In this document: piece after piece, positions 49,830-58,941 of the stretch | How positions within the stretch are numbered: position 1 is the stretch's first letter | Layout: every line of letters starts with the position of its first letter | Assembly: GCF_002356115.1 (NCBI RefSeq) | Contig: NZ_AP014836.1 | Coordinates: 186,001-250,000 of the forward strand | DNA length: 64,000 bases | DNA from: Candidatus Nitrosoglobus terrae | GTDB lineage: Bacteria > Pseudomonadota > Gammaproteobacteria > Nitrosococcales > Nitrosococcaceae | Reading direction: 5' to 3' | The notes under the pieces: model-generated | What the model saw: the letters and a program-made list of their open reading frames with translations, nothing else | Database searches by the model: none | What the model was told of the DNA's origin: nothing | Position numbers and translations under genes: made by a program

Positions 49830-51251
49830 ATGATCCCTATGTTTCCCATGTTTCCCATGATGCGCCGAATTCAGCGCATCCACTTTGTAGGTATTGGTGG
49901 GGTAGGTATGGGGGGCATTGCTGAGGTTCTGCTTAATTTGGGTTATCAGATTTCAGGCTCAGATTTACAAAAAAATCAACTCATTGAACGATTAATAAAC
50001 TTGGGTGCTCGAATCATCATTGGTCATGATCCTAAACATATTGAAGATTGCGACGTAGTGGTAGTTTCAAGCGCTATCAGTAAAAATAACCCCGAATTAA
50101 TGGCCGCCAGAGAACGATTTATTCCTGTGATACCTAGAGCGCAGATGCTGGCAGAGTTAATGCGCTTCCGTTACGGCATTGCTGTAGCAGGCACTCATGG
50201 TAAAACCACAACTACGAGCTTAATTGCAAGTATTCTGGGAGAGGGAAAATTAGATCCTACCTTTGTGATTGGAGGTAGAGTCAATAGTATTGGTGCTAAT
50301 AGCCGTCTAGGAAGCGGTGAGTATTTAGTCGCTGAAGCAGATGAGAGCGATGCTTCCTTTTTGCATCTACAGCCTATGCTAGCAGTTGTCACTAATATAG
50401 ACGCTGATCATATGGGCAGTTATGGAGGGAGCTTTACCGCACTTAAAAATACCTTCTTAGCGTTTTTACATCATCTGCCTTTCTACGGTTTAGCCGTAGT
50501 ATGTTTGGATGATCCAGTGCTGCGAGAATTATTGCTTGATATAGGACGTCCGGTATTGACCTATGGTATTTGTGAAGATGCGGATTATCGGTTATATGGG
50601 TTAAAGCAGATCCAAGGCTATATCCAATTTGAAGTTGCTTGCCCTGATAATAGTTGCTTGAAGTTAGGATTGAGTCTGCCTGGGACTCATAATGCTTTGA
50701 ATGCATTAGCTGCGATAGCTGTTGCCCGTGAGATTGGGGTAAAAGATGATGATATTCAAAGCGCTTTAGGGAAGTTTTCTGGAATTGGGCGTCGGTTTCA
50801 GCACTATGGGGAAATGAGTACGCTAGTGGGAAAAGTGCTTCTAGTAGACGATTATGGGCATCACCCTCAGGAAATTGCAGCCACATTAGAGGCAATCCGC
50901 GCCGGATGGCCTAACCGACGCTTAGTAGTAATATTTCAGCCTCACCGTTATACCCGAACCCGAGATTTATTTGAAGATTTTGTTCGAGTGTTGTCTCAGG
51001 TAAATATGCTGATTTTGCTTGAAGTTTATCCAGCAGGAGAGGAGTCAATTTCGGAAGCTAATGGTTATGCTTTGTGGCGAGCGATTCAAGTGTATAGCCA
51101 AAATAACTCTATATTTGTGGAGGATACACACACTATTGAGAAAGTGTTATTAGCGCTTTTGCAAGAAGGTGATGTGCTATTAACGCTAGGAGCTGGTGAT
51201 ATTGGTGCTTTGGCGAAGCGCCTATCAGTTTCCCTAAGAGGAGATCCTTAA
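49830..51251 (+). CDS. murC: UDP-MurNAc:L-Ala ligase
   Basis: This ligase of up to 473 residues begins the stem-peptide assembly. Core motifs are [77 protein letters not shown] and [21 protein letters not shown]. The N-terminus is odd: [13 protein letters not shown], written in DNA as ATG-led near-repeats (49830-49862), giving five in-frame ATGs. Any of them could be used; family members usually begin close to the last. The stop overlaps the murB ATG (TAATG). Confidence 0.96.
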   Translation: MIPMFPMFPMMRRIQRIHFVGIGGVGMGGIAEVLLNLGYQISGSDLQKNQLIERLINLGARIIIGHDPKHIEDCDVVVVSSAISKNNPELMAARERFIPVIPRAQMLAELMRFRYGIAVAGTHGKTTTTSLIASILGEGKLDPTFVIGGRVNSIGANSRLGSGEYLVAEADESDASFLHLQPMLAVVTNIDADHMGSYGGSFTALKNTFLAFLHHLPFYGLAVVCLDDPVLRELLLDIGRPVLTYGICEDADYRLYGLKQIQGYIQFEVACPDNSCLKLGLSLPGTHNALNALAAIAVAREIGVKDDDIQSALGKFSGIGRRFQHYGEMSTLVGKVLLVDDYGHHPQEIAATLEAIRAGWPNRRLVVIFQPHRYTRTRDLFEDFVRVLSQVNMLILLEVYPAGEESISEANGYALWRAIQVYSQNNSIFVEDTHTIEKVLLALLQEGDVLLTLGAGDIGALAKRLSVSLRGDP

Positions 51252-52150
51252 TGGTAGGGGTAAGGAAGGCTGTTTCACTGCGAGGGCAACTACAGCGGGA
51301 TGTATCCATGGCAAACTATACTTCTTGGCGTGTAGGCGGATTAGCACAATACTTATATCGACCTGCAGATGCAGAAGACTTACTAACGTTCCTTCATTCA
51401 TTGCCTGAGAATGAGCCTCTGTTTTGGTTAGGGCTGGGTAGTAACTTGCTGATTCGGGAAGGCGGGCTATTAGGCACCGTGATTGTAACAGCTAAAGCTT
51501 TATCTAGAATTAAGCGACGTAGTAAAACTGTAATATGGGTTGAAGCTGGGGTACCTTGTGCTAAATTAGCTAAATTTTGTGCCCGTGAAGGACTAAAGGG
51601 AGCAGAGTTTTTAGCTGGAATTCCGGGGACGGTGGGCGGAGCTCTAGCGATGAATGCAGGGGCTTTTGGTAGTGAAATCTGGGATCTGGTCACTGCAGTA
51701 GAGGTCGCTACTATAAGAGGTGATCGGCATCAGCGGGTACCTCAGGAATATCAAGTTGGTTATCGGGAAGTGCATAGCCCCCGCCAAGAATGGTTTCTAG
51801 CTGCTGAGTTGTGTTTTATGACCGGAGATAGAGAAGTTGCGCAAAGCCAGATTCGAGAATTATTACGATATCGTAGCAATTCTCAACCAATCCAGCAGCC
51901 CTGCGCTGGATCTGTTTTTCGTAACCCCTTGAATAATAAAGCTGGGCGGTTAATTGAATCCTGTGGACTAAAAGGAGCCACGATAGGGGGGGCTCAGGTT
52001 TCAGAAAAGCACGCTAATTTTATCATTAATAAAGGGAGTGCTTCGGCGACTGATATTGAGTGTTTGATTCAATGGGTAGCTGAAACTGTGAGGCAGGAGA
52101 AAGGAGTTACTTTGGTGCCCGAAGTGCACATTGCGGGGCTTCCAGCATGA
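51251..52150 (+). CDS. murB: UDP-N-acetylenolpyruvoylglucosamine reductase
   Basis: This 299-residue FAD enzyme reduces UDP-GlcNAc-enolpyruvate to UDP-MurNAc. Motifs are NYTSWRVGGLAQYLYRP, WLGLGSNLLIREGG, AGIPGTVGGALAMNAGAFG, the catalytic Ser in CAGSVFRNP and VSEKHANFIINKG. This is the shorter type IIa-like form with the VGY stretch (QVGYREVHSP). It overlaps murC by one base and ddl by four. Confidence 0.96.
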   Translation: MVGVRKAVSLRGQLQRDVSMANYTSWRVGGLAQYLYRPADAEDLLTFLHSLPENEPLFWLGLGSNLLIREGGLLGTVIVTAKALSRIKRRSKTVIWVEAGVPCAKLAKFCAREGLKGAEFLAGIPGTVGGALAMNAGAFGSEIWDLVTAVEVATIRGDRHQRVPQEYQVGYREVHSPRQEWFLAAELCFMTGDREVAQSQIRELLRYRSNSQPIQQPCAGSVFRNPLNNKAGRLIESCGLKGATIGGAQVSEKHANFIINKGSASATDIECLIQWVAETVRQEKGVTLVPEVHIAGLPA

Positions 52151-53073
52151 TGCCTGTAGCTGCTGATGGCGACTGGGGCAAAGTTGCAGTGCTTATGGGA
52201 GGGAGATCCGCGGAGCGTGAAATTTCCCTTAAAAGTGGGAAGGCAGTAATTCAAGCGCTTCTTAATAAAGATATTGATGTTCATGGAATTGATGTAGCGG
52301 AGCAGGTGATAGAGCAGCTATTAACCGGGAAGTTTCATCGGGTTTTTATAGCGCTTCACGGCTGTGGTGGAGAGGATGGGATTATTCAAGGGGCCTTGGA
52401 AACTTTAGGCTTACCTTATACGGGTAGTGGAGTGATGGGATCAGCTTTAGCTATGGATAAGCTACGAAGTAAACAGCTTTGGCGAGGAATACAGCTACCC
52501 ACTGCGGACTTTTATATATTAAATAATGAGACAGATTTTTCTCAGGTCGTATCTCACCTGACACTCCCCCTTATCGTTAAACCATCACGACAGGGATCAA
52601 GCCTAGGTATTATTAAGGTGGAAGGTATCAAGGAATTGAAAGCCGCTTATCAGGAGGCTGCAGCTTTTGATACAACAGTATTTGCTGAGCGCTGGCTTCC
52701 AGGAGCAGAGTATACAGCAGGTATTCTTGCTGGACAGGCCTTACCGCTTATTCGCTTAGAAACACCCCATCAATTTTATGACTTTGAAGCCAAATATCTT
52801 GCTGATACTACCCGTTACCTGTGCCCGTGTGGGCTATCTAAAGAGCGAGAACAGGCTTTACAGACGTTAGCGTTGGAGTCCTTTCATGCATTAGGAGCTA
52901 GCGGTTGGGGGCGAGTGGATTTCAGGTGCGATGAACAGGAGCGTCCATATCTATTAGAAGTTAATACCGTTCCAGGTATGACGACTCACAGTTTAGTACC
53001 TATGGCAGCTAAGGCTGCGGGTATCAAGTTTGATGATTTGATTTTGCAGATATTAGAGAGCAGTCGAAAATAA
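52147..53073 (+). CDS. ddl: D-alanine:D-alanine ligase
   Basis: This 308-residue ATP-grasp enzyme makes D-Ala-D-Ala for MurF. Visible sequence: VAVLMGGRSAEREISLKSG, ALHGCGGEDGIIQG, LPYTGSGVMGSALAMDK, IVKPSRQGSSLGIIKV, GRVDFRCDEQERPYLLEVNTVPGMT and a normal C-terminus. The ATG overlaps the murB stop (ATGATG, with a second ATG three bases on). Probably the DdlB type by its location between murB and ftsQ. Confidence 0.97.
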   Translation: MMPVAADGDWGKVAVLMGGRSAEREISLKSGKAVIQALLNKDIDVHGIDVAEQVIEQLLTGKFHRVFIALHGCGGEDGIIQGALETLGLPYTGSGVMGSALAMDKLRSKQLWRGIQLPTADFYILNNETDFSQVVSHLTLPLIVKPSRQGSSLGIIKVEGIKELKAAYQEAAAFDTTVFAERWLPGAEYTAGILAGQALPLIRLETPHQFYDFEAKYLADTTRYLCPCGLSKEREQALQTLALESFHALGASGWGRVDFRCDEQERPYLLEVNTVPGMTTHSLVPMAAKAAGIKFDDLILQILESSRK

Positions 53074-53089
53074 TAAGGGATAGGGGTAC

Positions 53090-53899
53090 ATGAATAGGTT
53101 AGGTAATAGGAAACCTCGAAAGATACAACGAGGGCGAGGGGCAAGCCGCTCTCAGCCTTCGCGTCCTATACCGTTACGTGCAATTGAGCAGGGTGTACTC
53201 ATATTGCTCCTAATTAGTATAGCCACTTGGGGTACAGAATGGTTGACTGATCCACAGAATCTACCTCTGCGTGAAGTGAGTATTGAAGGGCAATTTCAGC
53301 ATACTACCAAACAAAAAATACGCGAGACGGTAACAAGCCATATAACGGGTGGTTTTTTCAGCGTAGACCTAGAGAAAATACAAATAGCAGTCGGGGAATT
53401 ACCTTGGATATCTCAGGTAAAGGTGCGCCGTATTTGGCCGGATGGATTGCAGGTTCAGGCTAAGGAACAGGTGCCATTAGCCCGTTGGGGTGAAAATGCT
53501 TTAGTAAGTGTAGAAGGTAAGATTTTTACTCCTCCACAGGAGAGTTTTCCTAAGGGTTTACCCAAACTAGAAGGCCCTTTAGGTGGTGAACACCTCTTAG
53601 TGAAGCGTTTTAGAGAAATACAGAAGCAAGTTAACCCCTTTAAGCTGCGAGCAGTTCAGCTGATTATTGGTGAACGACGAGATTGCCGCATCGTTTTTGA
53701 TAATAGTATAGAACTCATTTTAGGACGAACATACAACAAGCAGCGTTTAGCCCAGTTTCTACGGGTTTATATGCATTTACTACAGTTACATCAAGAGGAT
53801 ATAAAGCAGATAGATATGCGCTATACGAATGGTTTTGCAGTGACTTGGCGTGGGGGTGCCACGCCAGCATGGATTCGTGAGGCAGTATTAGATGCCTAG
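53090..53899 (+). CDS. ftsQ: cell division protein FtsQ
   Basis: This 269-residue bitopic protein has a basic cytoplasmic tail (KPRKIQRGRGASRSQ), one membrane helix (about 34-50, QGVLILLLISIATWGTEWL), a POTRA domain starting LREVSIEGQFQHTTKQ and the FtsQ beta domain with LPKLEGPLGG, DCRIVFDNSIELILGR and IDMRYTNGFAVTW. It bridges FtsBL to the rest of the divisome. Its end overlaps ftsA by 8 bp. Confidence 0.95.
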   Translation: MNRLGNRKPRKIQRGRGASRSQPSRPIPLRAIEQGVLILLLISIATWGTEWLTDPQNLPLREVSIEGQFQHTTKQKIRETVTSHITGGFFSVDLEKIQIAVGELPWISQVKVRRIWPDGLQVQAKEQVPLARWGENALVSVEGKIFTPPQESFPKGLPKLEGPLGGEHLLVKRFREIQKQVNPFKLRAVQLIIGERRDCRIVFDNSIELILGRTYNKQRLAQFLRVYMHLLQLHQEDIKQIDMRYTNGFAVTWRGGATPAWIREAVLDA

Positions 53900-55124
53900 G
53901 CGTACAGATAAGAATTTAATTGTTGGCTTGGATATTGGCACTTCCAAAGTAGCGGCTATTGTTGCTGAAGCACATTCTCAGGGTGAGGTTGAGGTCATTG
54001 GGATGGGTTTTCATGCTTCCCATGGGCTGAAAAAGGGGGTTGTAGTTAATATTGACTCTACAGTTCAATCGATTCAGATCGCAGTGGAAGAAGCTGAATT
54101 AATGGCAGGTTGCAGGATTCATTCGGTATTTACGGGTATTTCTGGTAATCATATCCGTAGCCTAAATTCTCATGGGATTGTCGCTATTCGGGATAAAGAG
54201 GTAAGTTCTGAAGATATAGCGCGAGTCGTTGATGCTGCTCGAGCAGTGGCCATCCCCGCTGATCGGAAGATTTTACACGTGCTGCCTCAGGAGTTCATTA
54301 TTGATAACCAAGAAGGTATCCGAGATCCCGTAGGAATGTCAGGTGTTAGGCTAGAGGCTAAGGTACATATTGTATCTGGGGCTATGAGTGCAGTTCAAAA
54401 TATTATTAAGTGTGTGCGCCACTGCGGCCTTGAGGTGGATGATATTGTTTTACAACAGCTCGCTTCCAGTTACTCAGTGCTGATGGATGACGAGAAGGAA
54501 TTGGGTGTATGTTTAGTGGATATTGGTGGAGGAACTACGGATATTGCGGTCTTTACTGATGGTGCTATTCGTCATACTGCGGTCATTCCTATTGCAGGTG
54601 ACCAGATTACCAATGATATCGCTGTAGCTTTGCGTACACCAACGCAGCATGCTGAGGATATTAAACTCAGGTACGCCTGTGCCTTGACTCAGTTAACCAG
54701 CTCTGATGAGGGTATTGAGGTTCCTAGCGTAGGTGAACGGCCTTCAAGGCGATTGTCACGCCAGACGCTAGCTGGAGTAGTTGAACCCCGTTATGATGAA
54801 TTACTTAAATTAGTTTTACAAGAGTTACAACGTAGTGGATATGAAGAATTGCTAGGAGCGGGTGTAGTATTGACAGGGGGTAGCGCTAAAATGGAGGGGG
54901 CTATTGATTTAGCGGAAGAGATCTTTAATATGCCGGTACGACTCGGTATACCTCAGCATATAACAGGATTAGCTGATGTGGCTAGAAACCCTGTTCATGC
55001 TACTGGTGTAGGACTTTTGCTTTTTGGTCATCATCGCTATATCCCAGGTTTAGAAATTCGACCACTACAGAGTGCTCGAAGTATATGGGATCGGATGCGA
55101 GGATGGTTTCAGGGGAATTTTTAA
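53892..55124 (+). CDS. ftsA: cell division protein FtsA
   Basis: This 410-residue actin-like ATPase tethers FtsZ to the membrane. The phosphate loop is VGLDIGTSKVAAIVAE; VLPQEFIIDNQEGIRDPVGMSGVRLEA marks the 1C domain, and VCLVDIGGGTTDIAVFTDGAI and VVLTGGSAKMEGAIDLAEEIF complete the ATPase fold. The C-terminal SIWDRMRGWFQGNF is the membrane-targeting amphipathic helix. It is followed by ftsZ after 37 bp. Confidence 0.97.
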   Translation: MPRRTDKNLIVGLDIGTSKVAAIVAEAHSQGEVEVIGMGFHASHGLKKGVVVNIDSTVQSIQIAVEEAELMAGCRIHSVFTGISGNHIRSLNSHGIVAIRDKEVSSEDIARVVDAARAVAIPADRKILHVLPQEFIIDNQEGIRDPVGMSGVRLEAKVHIVSGAMSAVQNIIKCVRHCGLEVDDIVLQQLASSYSVLMDDEKELGVCLVDIGGGTTDIAVFTDGAIRHTAVIPIAGDQITNDIAVALRTPTQHAEDIKLRYACALTQLTSSDEGIEVPSVGERPSRRLSRQTLAGVVEPRYDELLKLVLQELQRSGYEELLGAGVVLTGGSAKMEGAIDLAEEIFNMPVRLGIPQHITGLADVARNPVHATGVGLLLFGHHRYIPGLEIRPLQSARSIWDRMRGWFQGNF

Positions 55125-55161
55125 GCCGCAATAAGATTAGCGTAATGAGGAGAGTATTACT

Positions 55162-56310
55162 ATGTTTGAGCTAATGGATTCATATACCCAAAGTGCAGTA
55201 ATTAAAGTTATTGGTGTCGGTGGAGGAGGAGGTAATGCTATCCGGCATATGGTTGAGGCTAAAATAGAAGGGGTTGACTTCATTGTTGCTAATACGGATG
55301 CACAGGCTCTGAAAGATTGCGCCGCTCATACGGTGCTGCAACTGGGTAGTAATATTACTAAAGGGTTAGGAGCTGGAGCCGATCCCGAAATTGGTCGCCA
55401 AGCTGCCTTGGAAGATCGAGATCGAATTATGGAGGTTGTGAGCGGTGCCGATATGGTTTTTATCACTGCTGGTATGGGAGGAGGAACTGGAACTGGGGGT
55501 GTTCCTGTAGTTGCTCAAGTCACTAAAGAATTAGGAGTTTTAACTGTCGCTGTTGTCACGCGGCCTTTTGCCTTTGAGGGTCGTAAGCGCGCTGCTATTG
55601 CCGATCAAGGAATAAAGGAATTAACTCAATACGTTGATTCATTAATTACCATACCTAATGAGAAATTGATGCCAGTGCTAGGTAAAAGTATTAGCCTGTT
55701 AAATGCTTTTAAAGCAGCGAATGATGTTTTGCTAGGCGCAGTTCAAGGGATTGCAGAATTAATTACCCGCCCTGGCCTTATTAATGTGGATTTTGCGGAT
55801 GTGCGTACGGTAATGTCTGAGATGGGAATGGCCATGATGGGGTCTGGCAGTGCAAAAGGAGAAGAGCGCGCCCGCCTAGCGGCTGAAGCCGCTGTAGCAA
55901 GTCCTCTCTTAGAGGATATTAGTTTGAAAGGCGCTCGCGGTGTTTTGGTTAATATTACCGGTGGATCCAATATGTCTATTGGTGAGTTTGAGGAGGTGGG
56001 AAATACTGTAAAAGAATATGCTGCTGATAATGCTACTGTGGTAGTAGGTACTGTTATTGATCCAGATCTAGAAGATGAGCTACGAGTCACTGTAGTCGCT
56101 ACAGGGTTAGGGCAATCGGAGGCAAAGGCGCCGGTTAGCCTTGTTCACCACACTTTCTCTCAGGCGACTGATATGGATGAATCTATAGATTATGATAAGC
56201 CTACCGTGATTCGCCATGGCAATACGCCAAGGGATCGAAAAGTAACAAATAGTGATAACAATATGGATTATTTAGATATTCCGGCATTTTTACGTCGCCA
56301 AGCTGATTAA
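55162..56310 (+). CDS. ftsZ: cell division GTPase FtsZ
   Basis: This 382-residue tubulin homologue forms the Z-ring. The tubulin signature is [36 protein letters not shown] and the synergy loop [20 protein letters not shown] are intact. A short flexible linker leads to the conserved C-terminal peptide [14 protein letters not shown], which binds FtsA and ZipA. A GAGGAGAG site precedes the ATG. lpxC follows after 96 bp. Confidence 0.98.
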   Translation: MFELMDSYTQSAVIKVIGVGGGGGNAIRHMVEAKIEGVDFIVANTDAQALKDCAAHTVLQLGSNITKGLGAGADPEIGRQAALEDRDRIMEVVSGADMVFITAGMGGGTGTGGVPVVAQVTKELGVLTVAVVTRPFAFEGRKRAAIADQGIKELTQYVDSLITIPNEKLMPVLGKSISLLNAFKAANDVLLGAVQGIAELITRPGLINVDFADVRTVMSEMGMAMMGSGSAKGEERARLAAEAAVASPLLEDISLKGARGVLVNITGGSNMSIGEFEEVGNTVKEYAADNATVVVGTVIDPDLEDELRVTVVATGLGQSEAKAPVSLVHHTFSQATDMDESIDYDKPTVIRHGNTPRDRKVTNSDNNMDYLDIPAFLRRQAD

Positions 56311-56406
56311 TTTGATTAATTAAAGCTATCTGAGGCAGATTCCCGCTACCTCAAAAATAAAAATATTTATAATTAGCTAGTTATTACGAGAAGGAAATGT
56401 TTTGTA

Positions 56407-57318
56407 ATGATAAAACAGCGCACGCTTAAAAATGTTATACGTGCTACCGGGGTAGGGCTGCATACAGGTGATATTGTATATCTTACTTTGCGGCCTGCAG
56501 CAGTGGATACGGGTATCATATTTCGTCGAATCGACTTAGATCCTCCTGTTGAGATTAAGGCATGTGAGGGGAATGTAGGTGATACAACGTTGTCTTCCAC
56601 TCTTGTTAAGGGGAATGTGCGAATTGCAACTGTTGAGCACTTATTATCTGCTTTTGCTGGTCTTGGTATTGATAATGCCTACGTGGATCTTAGTGCATCG
56701 GAGATTCCTATCATGGATGGTAGCGCAGGCCCATTTGTTTTTCTAATTCAATCCGCCGGTATTGCTTATCAAGAGGCACCTAAGCGTTTCATTCGGATTA
56801 AAAAATCATTAATTATGCAGGAAGAAGATAAGTGGGCTCGTTTTGATCCTTTTGATGGTTTTAAGATCTCATTTGTCATTGATTTTAATCATCCAGCCTT
56901 TAAGAGTCGTCCTCAGGGGGTTGAACTAGATTTCTCTTCTACCTCCTTTGTAAAAGAGGTAAGCCGAGCGCGAACCTTTGGTTTTATGAAAGATATTGAG
57001 CGTCTGCGAGAGGCTAATTTAGCTTTAGGAGGTAGTTTAAATAATGCAGTAGTTATTGACGATTACCGAGTTATTAATGAGGATGGTTTGCGTTATGAAG
57101 ATGAATTTGCGCGTCATAAGGTTTTAGATGCTATCGGCGATCTTTATCTTCTTGGCTATGCTTTAATTGGTGCGTTTAGTGGTTATAAATCGGGTCATGC
57201 ACTAAATAATAAATTACTTTGTGCATTAATGGCTGATAAATCTGCTTGGGAAGTGGTTACTTTTGAAGATGAGGCGGTGGTGCCTATTCTTTTTTCCTAT
57301 CCTTTAGCTGCAGTATAA
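56407..57318 (+). CDS. lpxC: UDP-3-O-acyl-N-acetylglucosamine deacetylase
   Basis: This 303-residue zinc enzyme commits to lipid A synthesis. Visible: [19 protein letters not shown] at the start, the zinc His in [45 protein letters not shown] and [15 protein letters not shown] with the second zinc site (His and Asp), then [10 protein letters not shown]. The position after ftsZ and the presence of the enzyme imply an LPS outer membrane. It is convergent with the DUF721 gene. Confidence 0.98.
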   Translation: MIKQRTLKNVIRATGVGLHTGDIVYLTLRPAAVDTGIIFRRIDLDPPVEIKACEGNVGDTTLSSTLVKGNVRIATVEHLLSAFAGLGIDNAYVDLSASEIPIMDGSAGPFVFLIQSAGIAYQEAPKRFIRIKKSLIMQEEDKWARFDPFDGFKISFVIDFNHPAFKSRPQGVELDFSSTSFVKEVSRARTFGFMKDIERLREANLALGGSLNNAVVIDDYRVINEDGLRYEDEFARHKVLDAIGDLYLLGYALIGAFSGYKSGHALNNKLLCALMADKSAWEVVTFEDEAVVPILFSYPLAAV

Positions 57319-57339
57319 CATGAACTATAGTCGTTAAAT

Positions 57340-57786
57340 TTAGGAATAGGGATTAGCACGGCGAGCTAAGCGTAAGAAAGCTGACTGTAGAGATGCATCC
57401 TTAAATCCACTTGCTACATTTCGGAGTAGGGCTGCATTTTTCTGAGAGATGAGCGTGCGCTGTTGTTGCGGAAGATCTGATAGGAAAGGCAAGGATCGTA
57501 CGTGTATTGTTGCTTTATGAAGGTTAGATAATTCTGGGTGTTTTTGTAAATGTTTAATAATATTTGGCCCGTGATAGCGTAGAAGACTAGCGCGAGCCGT
57601 AGTGTTAGTATGCAGAATAAGTAATTGATTATTTCTAATATTTGCAACTAGGCAATAAGGGGCTAGGATATCAGGAAGTTGGTGGCAAACTTCAATGGTT
57701 AATTGCTGCAAAAACTTGGCTCTAGTAATTAAGCAGCGAAAGTTATTTTTAGTATTATTAAGTAGGATAAGTTGAATAGCTTGCAT
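57340..57786 (-). CDS. DUF721 protein, DciA-like
   Basis: This 148-residue protein carries a DUF721 core: FLQQLTIEVCHQLPDILAPYCLVANIRNNQLLILHTNTTARASLLRYH. DciA proteins with this fold load the replicative helicase DnaB in bacteria lacking DnaC; a role here is inferred. The frame runs upstream to 57885, but those codons overlap the divergent M23 gene, so I start at the ATG at 57784-57786. Placement between lpxC and secA is common in gammaproteobacteria. Confidence 0.7.
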   Translation of the reverse strand: MQAIQLILLNNTKNNFRCLITRAKFLQQLTIEVCHQLPDILAPYCLVANIRNNQLLILHTNTTARASLLRYHGPNIIKHLQKHPELSNLHKATIHVRSLPFLSDLPQQQRTLISQKNAALLRNVASGFKDASLQSAFLRLARRANPYS

Positions 57787-57829
57787 AATTATATATTTTA
57801 TTCTTAGGTTGACAGTCAAAATTAAGATA

Positions 57830-58765
57830 ATGAACATTATCATTCTTCCTAAAGTATCAGAAGGCCAAAATTGTATCCACCTCAATACCTATACGCTATC
57901 TGTATATCTATTTTTAGTGTTGATACTAATTTTATTAATAGCTTGTGGAGCTTATTATTTAGGTTTAACAGCGCAATCTACAACACAACGGCAGTATCTA
58001 GATCAAATTAAGATCTCAGCTAAAGATTGGCAAACAACGTTAGGTCGGCAGCAATCAATGTTGGTAGAAGGATTAAATGGCCTTGCTAAACGCGTTGGAC
58101 ATCTGCAGGCAGAGATGGATCGTGTTAATGTGCTTGGACAGCGCCTAATTACTCATGCAGGGTTAGAGAAAGGGGAGTTTAATTTTCGTAATCCCCCTGC
58201 TATAGGGGGACCGGCGTTATCTCAATCAGGATCTGTAGTGCCGAAGGTAAATAGTTTTTTAGCAACTATAGGCCGGTTAGAGCAGACAGTCTTTGATCGC
58301 CAGCAACAATTAAGTTTACTAGAGGTTGTGCTGGCAGAACGAAATAGGCAACAAACAACACTACCGGAAGGACGCCCACTGCGCCGTGGTTGGCTCTCTT
58401 CTAAATATGGTTATCGTACTGATCCTTTTAGTGGTTTAGTAGCGTTCCACCATGGGGTTGATTTTGCCGCTAAAGCGGGTACAAAAATTTTAGCTACTGC
58501 AGCGGGTATTGTGACTTGGTCAGGAGGGCGTGCGGGTTATGGAAATATGGTAGAAATCGATCATGGTAATGGCTATGTAACTCGCTACGCTCATAACCAA
58601 AAAAATCTAGTACGGGTAGGTGATAATGTGGCTAAAGGCCGGCCTATTGCTTTAGTAGGATCTACTGGCCGTTCAACGGGTCCTCATGTTCATCTTGAAA
58701 TTCTACATAATGGACGTACCATTGATCCGCTACTTCTATTTGCTGGAGCAGAAAAAAAGGGTTAA
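57830..58765 (+). CDS. M23 family metallopeptidase (LytM domain)
   Basis: This 311-residue protein has one N-terminal membrane helix (YLFLVLILILLIACGAYYLG), a coiled-coil-like region (about 60-125), and a C-terminal M23 domain. The zinc ligands are visible: His and Asp in FHHGVDFAAKAGTKI and HxH in GPHVHLEI, so it is probably active as a peptidoglycan endopeptidase rather than a degenerate activator. The ATG at 57830 is preferred over an upstream TTG at 57809. Its start is 43 bp from the divergent DUF721 gene. secA follows. Confidence 0.9.
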   Translation: MNIIILPKVSEGQNCIHLNTYTLSVYLFLVLILILLIACGAYYLGLTAQSTTQRQYLDQIKISAKDWQTTLGRQQSMLVEGLNGLAKRVGHLQAEMDRVNVLGQRLITHAGLEKGEFNFRNPPAIGGPALSQSGSVVPKVNSFLATIGRLEQTVFDRQQQLSLLEVVLAERNRQQTTLPEGRPLRRGWLSSKYGYRTDPFSGLVAFHHGVDFAAKAGTKILATAAGIVTWSGGRAGYGNMVEIDHGNGYVTRYAHNQKNLVRVGDNVAKGRPIALVGSTGRSTGPHVHLEILHNGRTIDPLLLFAGAEKKG

Positions 58766-58802
58766 AAAGCAGTAGCAGTACGCTTATCCTCTTCATCTTA
58801 TC

Positions 58803-58811
58803 TGTTATAAT
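58803..58811 (+). promoter_or_regulatory. extended -10 promoter upstream of secA
   Basis: TGTTATAAT combines a consensus TATAAT (58806-58811) with the TG extension. The matching -35 (CTTATC) is poor, as often with extended -10 sites. It lies in the 176-base gap before secA, in which no secM-like frame is seen. Confidence 0.45.
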
Positions 58812-58941
58812 TGCAAACTATTCTCAAAAATAAGGCCAGCTCTCTTGAATCTTCCTCCCTAGTGATTATTGTTTAGCCTTACCGTTAAGTGATATTGGAT
58901 TTAACTATTATATTTTCAATCTTAAGATTAACCCAGCAGTT

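Noticed and set aside
50443-50895. 150-codon reverse frame inside murC
   Set aside because: Antisense shadow of a conserved ligase with no ribosome-binding site or family resemblance.
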